Source: Selaginella moellendorffii
Taxonomy: Eukaryota > Streptophyta > Lycopodiopsida > Selaginellales > Selaginellaceae
Length of the DNA: 64,000 bases
Direction: 5' to 3'
Assembly: GCF_000143415.4 (NCBI RefSeq)
Contig: NW_003314268.1
Span: 1,534,672 to 1,598,671 of the forward strand
In this document: positions 9,440 to 23,442 of the stretch, one piece after another
How the letters are laid out: each line of letters begins with the position of its first letter
Numbering within the stretch: position 1 is the stretch's first letter
The notes under the pieces: model-generated
What the model was told of the DNA's origin: nothing
The model's input: only the letters and a program-made list of their open reading frames with translations
The model's database searches: none
Made by a program: the position numbers and the translations under genes

Positions 9440-11540
9440 AACTGTTAATTCCGAAAGACAACAAGACCTCAACCTAGACCTAGACAGTTCTGGTTTGCAT
9501 CTCCTAAGGTGTTGAAGCAGTGCATTGAAGCCATAGTGCATTTCTTTGCAGTGAACACCAATCTGAGCTCAGTGACATCAATTGCCATTAATTAAAGGGA
9601 TGACACCAGAGGATCAAAATTCCGAGGTATATCAGAGGGACTAGGACACAAATGCCTTCAGAAGCACCTGCTTTGTCATTTTTTATGGCTCCCGCCTGAA
9701 TTGAATAAAACCTAGAACTTTGCAGCTACGAAAAGGGCATGACATATTTGGGCTTAAATGTGAGCTAGCCAATTGGCTTGGAGAATGGCGGAGCTGGTGG
9801 CCTCTATTTTGGTAAGATGGTTGACAATAAGGTCGCTAGTAGTGGTCCCCCCCCCTGGCTGGTGCCCCCTCTCGGTCTGTCTTGCGCTTGGCATGGGGGA
9901 GGCACTTCAACACTGACATGATCTATAGGAGACATCTATATTTGCTTCTACTTCAAATTGAGACACAAGTAGAGTAGCTTAACCAGAGGGTGGTATGCCT
10001 GATTTTTGTATTAGTCCCTTTGGGACATTAGAAGATGTACATATATGTTCATTAAACACAAATTAACCTCTTAGATCACTTGGACTAAGAGTGTAGTGAT
10101 GAACTCAATCAATTGGAGTGTAGAAGCAAAACATTTCTTTGTGTCTTTAAGGCATTGAGTGTGGTGGTTTTTGGCCGTGAGCAGTCATGGTCTACTGCCT
10201 CCTAGATCAAGACACTAACTTCCATGAATTGGCAACTAATACCATCCACTCGTCCACTGCATCACAGATCTTGCTGCTACTCCTTCTGAACAATGCAAGT
10301 AGTGGCAGCAGCCACACAAGCAACAGGTGTACCCACTAGAAATAAGTTTATATGTCATTGCCATGAACCCTAAGACCAGCTTCAAGAAATATAACAAAAA
10401 ATAATAATGCCTTTTTTTGAGTGCTTAGGATATATACTGTATTTACCTTATGATATTATATATGTATATATATTTACAGAACATACACTTTAAATTGTAA
10501 CATAGATATGGATAAATTAGAATTTAGAAATAAATGATTGATAACTGTTTTTTGAATTTTACTTCAACGTGATAATTTGATAAATCACATGATTTCAAAC
10601 TTAATTTATATGAAGCTTTTTGGTTTTCTTGGGATGGTAGTGAATACACCTAGAATATGGTTGGATAATCTAGAATATTTTACCATCTAACGGTTGTTAT
10701 TCATTTAGATTAATCTTGTAATTATAATTTATAAACGTGTTTATAATTTATAAAAATTCTTAATATTTTATAGTATATTATTTTTTATTCTACCATTTAA
10801 ATGGTTAATATGCAATAATATTAATCCTGTGTTTATAAATTATAAACTTTTATTTAATCAATTAGATTAATAAGTAAGAATAACACTACTTTTAAGCACA
10901 CCAAGTGCTGCTACATGCAATGCGTAACAAATTTCTTTCATTTTATTTATTATAGCATTATTAATAACATTTATAAATAGGAATTGTTAGTTGAAGCTTC
11001 AAAAACCTATGTTTTAAATTTTGTTTGGGGCATCATATTAGAAACAGGAAGCTCTCAGATCCAAGTAACGAGCTTCTGCAATGATAAGTATGTTGCAAAG
11101 CTGGTGACCCAGATGTATAGATATTAACGATGTGAGTAGTGTATTTGACAACCCAAGTTGAAACATAGGAATTTAGATAGAGCTTGGAATATCTTCTGCT
11201 TGATACTCACAAAGAAGGTTGTCTCTTGGAATGCCATATTTGCCAAAAGACTGTAGCATGATAAAGCCAAGCAGCATTTTCAATTGTTATATTGATTGAA
11301 TCCCTAATACATAATCATTAGTTGACATGGATTATAAATTAAGGCATTGAGGTCATTGTAATCTTGATCAAGTCATTTTCCTTTAAATTCTTCTTGAATT
11401 TCATTAAGGTTGTTTTTTTTAATCATGCTTTAATACATTACATTCCTCTACATGACGCTTTATTATGTTCTAGAATGGTGGATTGTAAACTATAGTGGAT
11501 TTTTACATCTCCAAAGCCTTGCACTTCTTTTGCTGCTTTT
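9440..11540. other. Gene-poor AT-rich stretch
   Basis: No supported gene. From about 10400 to 11000 the DNA is strongly AT-rich. A C-run lies at about 9846-9855. Probably decayed repeat sequence. Confidence 0.5.
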
Positions 11541-11549
11541 ACAAATGTT

Positions 11550-12290
11550 TCAAAATATCAAAGTTTACACTGATGATACATTGGTAATGCTACTTGGCTT
11601 GATATCACATATATTGCTAATTCCTTGGGGCAATATCTCATAGCTCCATAAATTATTTATTGGGAGGTAGCAAAATGAGTTCTTTGATATCTTAATGGCA
11701 CTATTAATCATGGACTCGTTTTATGACATTAATAGCTTACACTAATTCAGATTGGGTTAGTATAATAATAACTTTCATCAATCTACAAGTGGCTTTTATT
11801 TTCATAAAAATTCTGGTGTTGTCTATTGATTTCCTAAGCATGAACAACATTAGCAATATCTTCTACAGAAGTAGAATATTTTACAGCTAGTCTAACTACT
11901 TGAGAAGTCATATGGTTTCATAAATTATTTACTAACTTGGGACATCCCCATGTCCTTATATTGTGATAATCAATATACTATTGCTTTAGCTAAATATCCA
12001 GCTCTTTACTTCAAGTCTAAATGTATTGACACATACTATCATTATATTCAATTTGAAGTACCAAAGAGGAATGTCATTATAACATCACATTGTCTTCTAA
12101 ACTGCAGTAAAGAGTGAGATCTTTTGGATGTTCAATTGTTTGTTATCTCTTGATAAAATTACTCTCCACACTTTATTACTACAAAAGATATGGTAGTTGA
12201 TATATTTTATAAAGGGTCTTTCGCTACTTTTATCTTGAAACATTGTGTTGGTTTTGGCATTTCAATTGTCATTACTGCCTAAGGCTAAAT
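11550..12290 (+). mobile_element. Ty1/copia retrotransposon remnant (RT-RNase H end)
   Basis: Recognisable pol pieces lie in order on the plus strand: KVYTDDTLV (RT YVDD region), LYCDNQYTIALAKYP (RNase H block CDNxxAIxLA-NP), IDTYYHYI, and the closing TKDMVVDIFYKG (like TKxQxADIFTK). Stops and frame changes separate them, so it is inactive. No clear LTR was found next to it. Confidence 0.65.
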
Positions 12291-12788
12291 TGTTTTTCTG
12301 GTTAATGGTATAAGTCCATATTTTTTATTAATTATATCTATAATCTTGGGTTTTACCTGGAAGCTTGTTGTATCTACATTTCTATAAACAAATTATTTTA
12401 TAAAAAATGTAGGGATTTCATGTTAATTAAAATATTGAATTAGACTACTATAAACTAGTCTTTTAATCTCTAATAACTACATAAGGGAGGGTGCTAGTCC
12501 ATATCACAGATATAACATTTGAATTTTTTTTTGATTCAACGGATTATATATTAGAGATTCAGTCAAGATAATATATTAATCTATATAAGATTGAGTCTAT
12601 GTCCAAGGCATTCAGTCAAGATAATATGTTAAAGTTGACATGTTTCCCTTAGGATTATGTATTAGGGATAGTTAAAATAATATGAGTAAGAGCTTGTACC
12701 AAAGCCATAATGTTGAGATTGAGCTAGTGCACTTTGACAATTAGGTACTTGGATTTATATTGTTTTCGACCATTTTGTTTTTGTCCAG

Positions 12789-13180
12789 ATGAAACTAGTG
12801 TGCTTTGACAATTACTACAATGTGCAAAGATACTTGGGTTTATATTGTTTGCATTTTTGTCCAGATGACTATATCATTACCTTCGTTCGTATGGATGCTG
12901 GTCATACTACCACAATTGATCTTCTTACGACACAGATGTTTTGGGGTGGATATGACAACCCCTTTATAGTTGAAGTGATTGCTGGTGATCACATCTTGGG
13001 ACACATTTGTTTTCATTAGCTCAATCATCCTTTCTCTAAAGAGAGGATTTTACCTCCACAAATTGATGTTTTTGAAGGATTGCTTATTGGTGGTATTGCA
13101 TCTATTTTTGAGATTCAACATTTGGCTTTATTCCAATATGTTAGTGGTTATGAGAGTTTTCCAATTTCTTTCATATTTCT
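12789..13180 (+). mobile_element. Possible copia-type gag-protease remnant
   Basis: A plus-strand frame contains MDAGHTTTIDLLTTQMF followed by a hydrophobic strand and AGDHILGHI. The spacing resembles a copia retropepsin (DSGAxxHMT ... VxxxDG ... GxG). It lies 3' of the RNase H block at 12290, so it is either a separate element or a rearranged one. On the minus strand at about 13424-13440, a TGGTATCTGAGAG tract resembles a Met-tRNA primer-binding site. Confidence 0.35.
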
Positions 13181-13589
13181 GATACTTTTGAATGGGGCCA
13201 AAGTATCCTCGATTTTGATGATCAACGAATAAGCAACCCTTCAACATCATCAATTCCTAGAGGCATAATTTTTTAGAGAAAGAATGATAATGTTCAAGAG
13301 AGCCACAATGAAAACAAATGTGTCTCAAGGTGCAAGCACTAGCAGTCACTTCAACTAGGCAGGGTTGTCCCAAAAAATTGTGCCATTATGGCTTTGGGTA
13401 TAAGCTCTTTATCCAAAGACTTACTCTCAGATACCATGTTATCTTGACTGAATCCCGGCAATGTTCCAAGCTTGTGGTTTTTGGAAGAAGCTTAATCCAT
13501 GTTTGAGAAAATCAACAAGCCAACATTGTATCATGGACCACTCTGCTTCAAGCATGTACCCAAGAGGGTCTTTGACTTGATCCCTAAAA

Positions 13590-13865
13590 GGACATGGGAA
13601 GCACGAGGAAGCAAAATTGATGCCAACAAGAGATATGGTAACTTGGAATGGATTGATCCAAACTTCGGGCAACTCGGGCAAGCCAAGCAGATGTTTGACG
13701 CCATGCCCGAGAGGAATGTCGTCTCTTGGACTTCCAAACTCTACGCTTACTTTCAAGGTGCGTCCACCGTGTACAAATCCATGCCTGAGAGGAACTTGCT
13801 CGCTGGGAACTCGCTCATCTCGGCCTATGGACAAAGCGGCACCTTAGAAACCGGCAAGATGAGAT
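13590..13865 (+). pseudogene. PPR protein fragment
   Basis: Plus-strand pieces of PLS-type PPR repeats in alternating frames: MPTRDMVTWNGLI, AKQMFDAMPERNVVSWTSKL, YKSMPERNLLAGNSLISAYG. Frames shift within and between repeats, and there is no start or remaining repeat array. It ends at the repeat shared with 7357-7402. Confidence 0.7.
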
Positions 13866-13898
13866 GAACACTTTTGCTTGTTTAAAATGAGAATTTGC
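13852..13898 (+). repeat. Third copy of the ATGAGATGAAC repeat
   Basis: The last ~45 bp of the 7306/7879 repeat block recur here, between the PPR fragment and the 3' end of the receptor-kinase gene. Confidence 0.7.
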
Positions 13899-14068
13899 CA
13901 TGCTTAAATCCTTTGGCCCAAGTCAGATGTTTTACAAAAGAGATTTGATCAACTCCACTGGTTAGTGCTACCTCTAGAAAAGAAAAGAAAAAAAAATCAA
14001 TCAAAGTCACTTGAATCTTCCTTGTCCTTCATTGCTGTTCCTGTTGCCTGCTTGATCAGATCGATCGA

Positions 14069-17000
14069 TCAAACTGGCGACGTATGCGAAGTTGGATCCG
14101 ACGAAGAAGTGGGAATCTCCGGGCCGACTCTACACCCCTCGAGCATAAACACCACCTCCGTCATGGCCGGCCTGTCAATAGGATCCGGAGCAGTGCACAG
14201 CAGCGCCACCTTGACGGCCAGCAAAAACTCCTCCCACTCGGCCGACTCTGGATCCAACTCCAGCAAGCTCGGATCAAACAGCTCCGAGATCGGCCCACTC
14301 TGGAGCTGCCGCTTCACCCACTTGACGATATCCTCGTCCTGCGTGAACATCACCGGCCGCCTCCCCGTTAGCAGCTCCAGCAGCACGATCCCAAAGCTGT
14401 AAACGTCCGACTCGCGCGTCAGCTGGCCCGAGACGGTTGCTTCCGGCGAGACGTAGCCGAGCGATCCCAGCGGCGTGGTCGAAGAAGTGGAGGGATCCAT
14501 CGGAGTCACCGCCATGGCCTCGAGGCCAAAGTCCGAGAGGTGTGCCTCAAAGTCGGCGTCGAAGAGGACGTTGCTGGGCTTGACGTCGCCGTGGACGATG
14601 GGAGGCTCCTGCGTGTGGAGGAAGGAGAGGCCCCGAGCTACGCCCAGCGCGATCAAGTGCCGCATCGGCCAGTTGAGGACGTGACCGTCTTGGTGCGACG
14701 CCTCCTGGAGCAGCGCCGCCAGGTTCCCGTTTGGCATGTAGTCGTAGACAAGGAGCTTGACGTCGCCGCGGATGTAGTAGCCGCGCAGCACCGCCAAGTT
14801 CTTGTGTTTAACCCGGCCAACTTTCTCGGCCTCGCTCCGGAACAGGCTCTCCTCGATCACGCCGTCTGGGAGCCGGCGGATCGACAGCACCGTCCCGTCT
14901 TGGAGGCAGGCCTTGAAGACGATCCCGTAGCGCGTCCTGCTCAGGACGTGCTCCTCGTCGAACTGGCCGGTTGCTTCCAGGACGCCCGAGTATGGGATCG
15001 GGCTGTAGAACATGACCAGCTTCTCCTCCGGCTCGGACAGCTCTAGAGGCCGAGGTGCCGCGGAGCGTTTCTTGGCGAGGAGAAGTATCGCGAAGAAGCA
15101 GACGACGGTGACGAGTACCAGGCACAGCACCCCAACTCCTACTGCTATTCCGATCACCGCCTGCTTGCTCAGCCGCAGCATCTTTCGCCTCCTCGGGCAG
15201 TCCTGAAGCGGGGCTCCACACAGCGATGGATTCTCGGCGAAGGAACTCGAGCCGAACTGACTTCCAAGTTCTCCTGGGATGACGCCTTCCAAGCTGTTCC
15301 CAGAGACGTTGAACACTCTGAGGCGAGTGAGGTTTCCGAGTGACTGTGGGATCTTGCCGGTGAGATTGTTGCCGGAGAGATCCAATTCTTGTAGCTGGTT
15401 GAGCATGCCAAGGAGAGAAGGTATGCCACCCGCCAGTGAGTTGTCTTCCAGGTGTAGAAACTCCAAGTTCCTGAGCACGCCTAGCTCGGGAGGAATCGCC
15501 CCGCTAAGTTGGTTACTTCCAGCGTCGAGGCTGCGAAGATCTTTGCATCCGACGACCTCTGCTGGCATGGACCCCGCGATCTTGTTACCATGCACGTCCA
15601 GCTTCTGGAGCTTCGACAGTCTGCCGAGCTCAGGCGGCAAGCTTCCTCGCACGCTCGAGTTCCGGAGCTCTATAGAAACCAGGTTGCTGCAGTTGCCGAT
15701 TTCTGGAGGGATGTCACTCGATAGCAAGTTGTTGGACATCGAAAACGACGTGAGCTGCGCCAGGGAGCCAATGCTGGATGGGATCTGCCCGCTGAGAGTG
15801 TTCCCGCTCACGTTGAGCAGCCGCAGACTCGCCAGATCACCAATTTTGGCTGTAACCGAGCCGTTAAGAAAGTTGTTCGACAGATCCAGCGACTGAAGCC
15901 GCGTGAAACCTGTCAGGCTTTGAGGAATGCCACCGGTAAGCTGCTGGTTGCTAAGATCAAGCACCACCAGCGCCGGAAACTGGCCCCGAACGAATCCTAT
16001 ACTTCCAGAGAGGTTGTTCCGGCTGAAGTCAAGAGCTTGGACCCTGCCCAGCGGCAGGCCCGGTGGTATACTTCCCGAGAAACCATTCCTGCTGAGGTTG
16101 ACCACCTGAAGACTAGAGGACTGTAGCAGCGACGCTGGAAGTTGGCCGCTAAGATTGTTGGCAGCAACAGAAAAGTTCGTGAGCTGCCTCAACGAACTAA
16201 ACTGCACGGAAAGCTCACCCGAAAGTTGGTTCTCGTCGAGCAGCATAACGGTGATAGCGGCGAGATTACCGAACTCGGATGGAACGGGTCCGGTCAAGTT
16301 GTTGCGAGAGAGCGAAAGATGCTGGAGCTGCTGGAGCTGGCCGAGCTGGGCGGGAAGAGACGATGATAACTGGTTTGATTGAAGATCGATGAGTTGGAGG
16401 TTCCTACATTGGCCAAGCCCAGAAGGAATAGATCCGGATAAGCCGTTGAACGAGAGATTGAGCTGCTTCAGCTGGAACAAGTTTCCAAACGAAACAGGAA
16501 TGGAACCTGTAGTTTTGAAATAAAAGACAAGCTTTTAGCACTGGAAGAAAACAAGGAGACGAAAAAAGAAAGAAAGAAAGAAAAAAAAAAAAAAATCGTT
16601 CTCGTACCAGTGATGTTGTTGTTGGCGATCTCGAGTACTTGCACATTGGAGAGGTTGCCGAGACCTTCCGGAAGAAATCCTCCAAGCCTGTTGTTCGAGG
16701 CAGCAAAGGTCTGGAGATTTTTCAAGCGACCCAGCTGCGATGGGAGCTGGCCAGAGAGTGCATTGTTCCCGAGGATCAGCGAGAACAAGCTGCTGCAGTT
16801 GGAGAGAGCCGCAGGGACAGTGCCGCTGAGATCGTTGGAGCCCAGCACGAGACTAGCCAAGAAGAGGAGCTTGCCGAGAGTGTCTGGGATGCTCCCACTT
16901 AATCTGTTCTGCGAGACATCGAGCGAAGATAGTGACGAGCAATTCCCGAGCTGCGAAGGAATCACACCTGTGAGCTGGTTGTTTGACAGGTTGAGCACCC

Positions 17001-17593
17001 GGAGGCTGCTCAATCCGCCAAAGAGGGGTGGAATGCCTCCGCCCAGAAGATTGGAGGACAAGTCCAGAACCATGAGACCCTGTAAGCTGCCAATGCCGGC
17101 TGGAATCGGCCCAGAGAAGAGATTTCTACCCAGAACCAGGCTCCGGAGATTGACGAGGTTGCCTATCGACGCTGGGATGGTGCCGTTGAATCGATTCGAG
17201 TGGAGGCTCAATCGTCGCAGGCCCACGAGATTGCCGATCTCATCTACACGGCAAGAGAGGATGAAATCTCTGGGAAGAAGAACGAGACACGAAAATGGAA
17301 AGATTACCTGAGATTGCTCCTCGCAGCTCCAGGCCAGGAAGGCGGAGCTCCACGACTCGGTTGTTCAAGCAAGAAATCCCACGCCAGGAGCACGGCGCGG
17401 TGGTGGAGTTGATCCATTGAGCCAGCGCTCCCTCCGGATCATTCAGATTGCTCTTGAAGGCGATGAGAGCCGCAATATCGCTCTCAGCCGATCCTCCCTG
17501 CGCCGCCACGAGCTCACCGCAAAACCCCCAAACCAAGAACGCGAGCAGCAGCAGCGCCGCCATCGCCTCGGACGATCTTGCGACGACGCTCAT
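14069..17593 (-). CDS. LRR receptor-like kinase, MUSTACHES/MUSTACHES-LIKE type
   Basis: Plasma-membrane receptor kinase of 1119 residues in three exons (17593-17308, 17243-16608, 16506-14069); frame is kept at both junctions. Signal peptide (MAALLLLAFLVWGF), N-terminal LRR cap with CSWRGISC, more than twenty LRRs, a Cys pair after them (CGAPLQDC), one membrane helix (IGIAVGVGVLCLVLVTVVCF), then the kinase. The kinase is atypical: the glycine loop is SRTRYGIVF, the VAIK Lys is Arg (LSIRRL), and the catalytic loop is HGDVKPSN rather than HRD, while DFG is kept. These oddities and the tail EGCRVGPEIPTSSSDPTSH match what I recall of Arabidopsis At1g75640/At4g36180, which act in guard-cell symmetry and lateral-root emergence. 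A start at 17563 is equally possible. Confidence 0.88.
16563..16595 (+). repeat. GAAA/poly-A simple repeat in an intron
   Basis: A purine run of AAAG units grading into poly-A forms part of intron 2 of the receptor-kinase gene. Read on the coding strand it is a pyrimidine-rich tract. Confidence 0.8.
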
Positions 17594-17599
17594 CCCGCA

Positions 17600-19700
17600 A
17601 GATTCGTGCGCGCCGCCTTCCTTCTCCTCATCCCGAAATATCGCGCGGCGACCCGGATTTTCGAGCCGCCATTCCCTGCCCTCACGAGCGCTGCGAAGAT
17701 CACACTACCCTAGCTCGCCGCGGCCGAATCAAGAAGGCGGCAGCGCTCTCTCGGGGGAGCTCGCTCATCGATCAGACAAGATCACGAATGCTCGTCCGCT
17801 AGCGCGCAGCGCCATGGATTGAATCGATCGCTGCCCGGATTCTCGCCTCGCCGCGCACTCCTATTCCCCGCCCCTGGCCGTTGTTTTCTTGCACTGACGA
17901 ACGAGAGCTACGAGTAGAGGGCACAATGTACGCATATTCCAGCGTATACGTTACTGCCACAAGCAAACAGACGCGTCAGTTAATTTAACCCCGCTCAGTT
18001 AGAATTTGACTCGCGCCTTCGTTCGCGCCTGATTTTACTGCGATGCTTTCGCCATAACGTCACGTCCTCCTACCCATAGACCCTAAAATTTAATCGCCAC
18101 ATTGGCGCCAACTTTGGCATTATCTAGATTGGTGCATTCTAGAAACCATGGAAAATACCTTTGAGCCTTTACGAATTATTTGATCAATCGAGAACATCCA
18201 TGGATCGCGATGTATCATGCGACGTTTGCCCCACCTCACAAAGATTCCTTAAAGATGTTTTTGTCCCAAAAGAGCCCCTGGGTTTGATTGGATTGGAGGG
18301 GGAGAGCGAGCGATCCAAATTCCTTGCAAAGGTTTTTGGCGAGAGAGAGCGATAAGGTATAGTAGCAACACGAATGAGAGCAAGCTACGTGACACGACTC
18401 GGACGGCCAGGATGGAGCCCACAATCCGACGGACGGATGCGCGCCATGTGGGCAGCCTGTCGGGTGTAAGATCGAACGGCCAGCGGTGGCAGGGACCCTC
18501 GATCCGCGGGTTTTCCGGCCGTTGGTCGCGCTTCCCAGATTCCGGAATCCAGGACGCCAAGAGCGCTTTCAAATGCGGTAGAATCCAGCCCCCGTCCATT
18601 TCACTGCCAGAGACCTCTTCTATCGCTCTTGCTTATGACACTGCGAAGAACACAGCGAGGCACTGGAGTGGTAACTTTGATGATCAGTGGTACCTGGTAA
18701 GGAGAACTGGCTTGGTTCAGTCTGCCCGTCCCTCTTCAATTCATATAAAACTTATCCTTCCCGCGAAAAACGAGTATAAAAATCGCTGTTGGAAGCTTGC
18801 CTGCGTAGGAATGGAAAGAAAACTGCGAAGAACTCTAAACTCTATTGCTTTGCGGGAAAAGTACCTACCAGCCTGGGCTGCGTCGTTTTCGTGCCTGCTT
18901 CCACTCTTGGCTGGAAAACACAAAGATATTAAAACCAGCCACGATCAAGCGGAAGAAAGATAGAAAAGCATGGAAGCTCACCTGATTGATATTGATACCG
19001 AGTAGCCATTACTGCTGGGAGACTGAGAAGCAGAGTTTGTTACGCTGGAGCAAACGGTGTCTGCGTTTCCTGTTCTTCATCCCAAAGTCGTGACGTATAA
19101 GTCCACTGTGTATAGACAAGCCCTTCAAAACTCCTCCCGAGTCCGTATCTTACTCGCTTTGATCCGCCGGGTTCTTTCCAACTTTGGAAAACATTTCGCT
19201 GCCAAGTTCTTTGGTACTTCACGGGCTCTCCAGAGTCGATATAGTTATATACTTCGAGGAAGAGGACGTGTGTGTTCTTGGCGAATCCAGCGCATGGCGA
19301 ACCATAGCTAGAGTTCTTTTTCAGTGTGTCGTTGCGGAGCTTCATAAAAACGAGCTTGTCACCATGTGTATGAGTGACACCTTCAATCATGGAAAGGAAA
19401 AATATGCTGAGGGAACGAAGTTGAAAATAGAGGAAGCACTGACCTTGTTTTGTCTGGAATGACTTCATTGCTACGTGGCCCTTTCAGCAGTGTTCCTTCG
19501 TCCAGTTCTAGCATACTACCTGTATTGAATACGACTGCCATCCAAATGCTGTTTGTTGATTTGGCATGAGCAGTGCCTCCTTGGCATTACCCGTGCCAGA
19601 CAGTAGCATAGCTCAGCAGGAAGTTCACGTCGCAAACTTATGATGAATTTCTTCGAAGTAACAGCAAGCGATCCTAGAACAACCAGCCAAAACATGTCAA
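17600..19700. other. Receptor-kinase upstream region and unassigned DNA
   Basis: Contains the promoter side of the receptor kinase (to about 18100), including a perfect TTGGCGCCAA palindrome near 18105, which resembles an E2F site. Between 18800 and 19010 the minus strand has three short, well-spliced-looking exons beginning MATRYQYQS, but the resulting peptide is not recognised. The longer frames at 18412-18963 and 19040-19468 lack family features. No gene is asserted here. Confidence 0.4.
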
Positions 19701-19722
19701 TAAATCAATCTTACAAGGGCAT

Positions 19723-23150
<3,428 letters not shown>

Positions 23151-23169
23151 AGACGCCGCTGCTCCCCTA

Positions 23170-23195
23170 AAACCCTAGTTCTTGCTTTCCCGCGC
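23170..23195. promoter_or_regulatory. Telo box plus E2F-type site upstream of MCM4
   Basis: AAACCCTA (23170-23177) and TTTCCCGCGC (23186-23195) lie 20-45 bp upstream of the MCM4 ATG. Plant MCM genes are known E2F targets, and telo boxes mark growth- and S-phase-linked plant promoters. The assignment is by motif only. Confidence 0.6.
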
Positions 23196-23257
23196 TCTCC
23201 AGCTGGAGATTTATTTGCCGCTTAAATATTTAAATTAATAATGATTTTAACAACTAA

Positions 23258-23331
23258 GCTGGAGTAGCTCAGCCGGACAGAGCGTGTAGCTGTTAACCAC
23301 AAGGTCGGAGGTTCGAACCTTCCCTCTAGCG
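23258..23331 (+). tRNA. tRNA-Asn (GTT)
   Basis: A 74-nt cloverleaf. The acceptor stem GCTGGAG/CTCTAGC has one G-U pair. The A box is TAGCTCAGCCGG, the anticodon GTT is at 23292-23294, and the B box GGTTCGAACC is intact. The anticodon stem TGTAG/CCACA has one A-C mismatch, where plant tRNA-Asn normally has a G-C pair, and the D loop is CCGGACAG rather than the common TTGGTTAG. It may be functional or starting to decay. It sits in the short MCM4-DnaJ intergenic region. Confidence 0.85.
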
Positions 23332-23359
23332 TATATTTATACTTGTAATTTATACAAAA

Positions 23360-23395
23360 TATCCAGGGGTCAAGGGTTCGAAGCCTGGGAATGGC
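23360..23395 (+). other. Orphan T-arm/B-box-like sequence
   Basis: GGTTCGAAGCC at 23375-23385 matches the tRNA B-box pattern and sits in a T-arm-like context, but no A box or cloverleaf precedes it. It is probably the relic of a second tRNA-like unit next to tRNA-Asn. Confidence 0.4.
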
Positions 23396-23442
23396 TTTCG
23401 AACTTTAGGGTTTTGCCTAGCTATGGCGTTGTGAGGCTGGTC

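Noticed and set aside
18412-18963. 183-codon plus-strand frame
   Set aside because: No domain, no promoter signal, mixed composition; likely chance.
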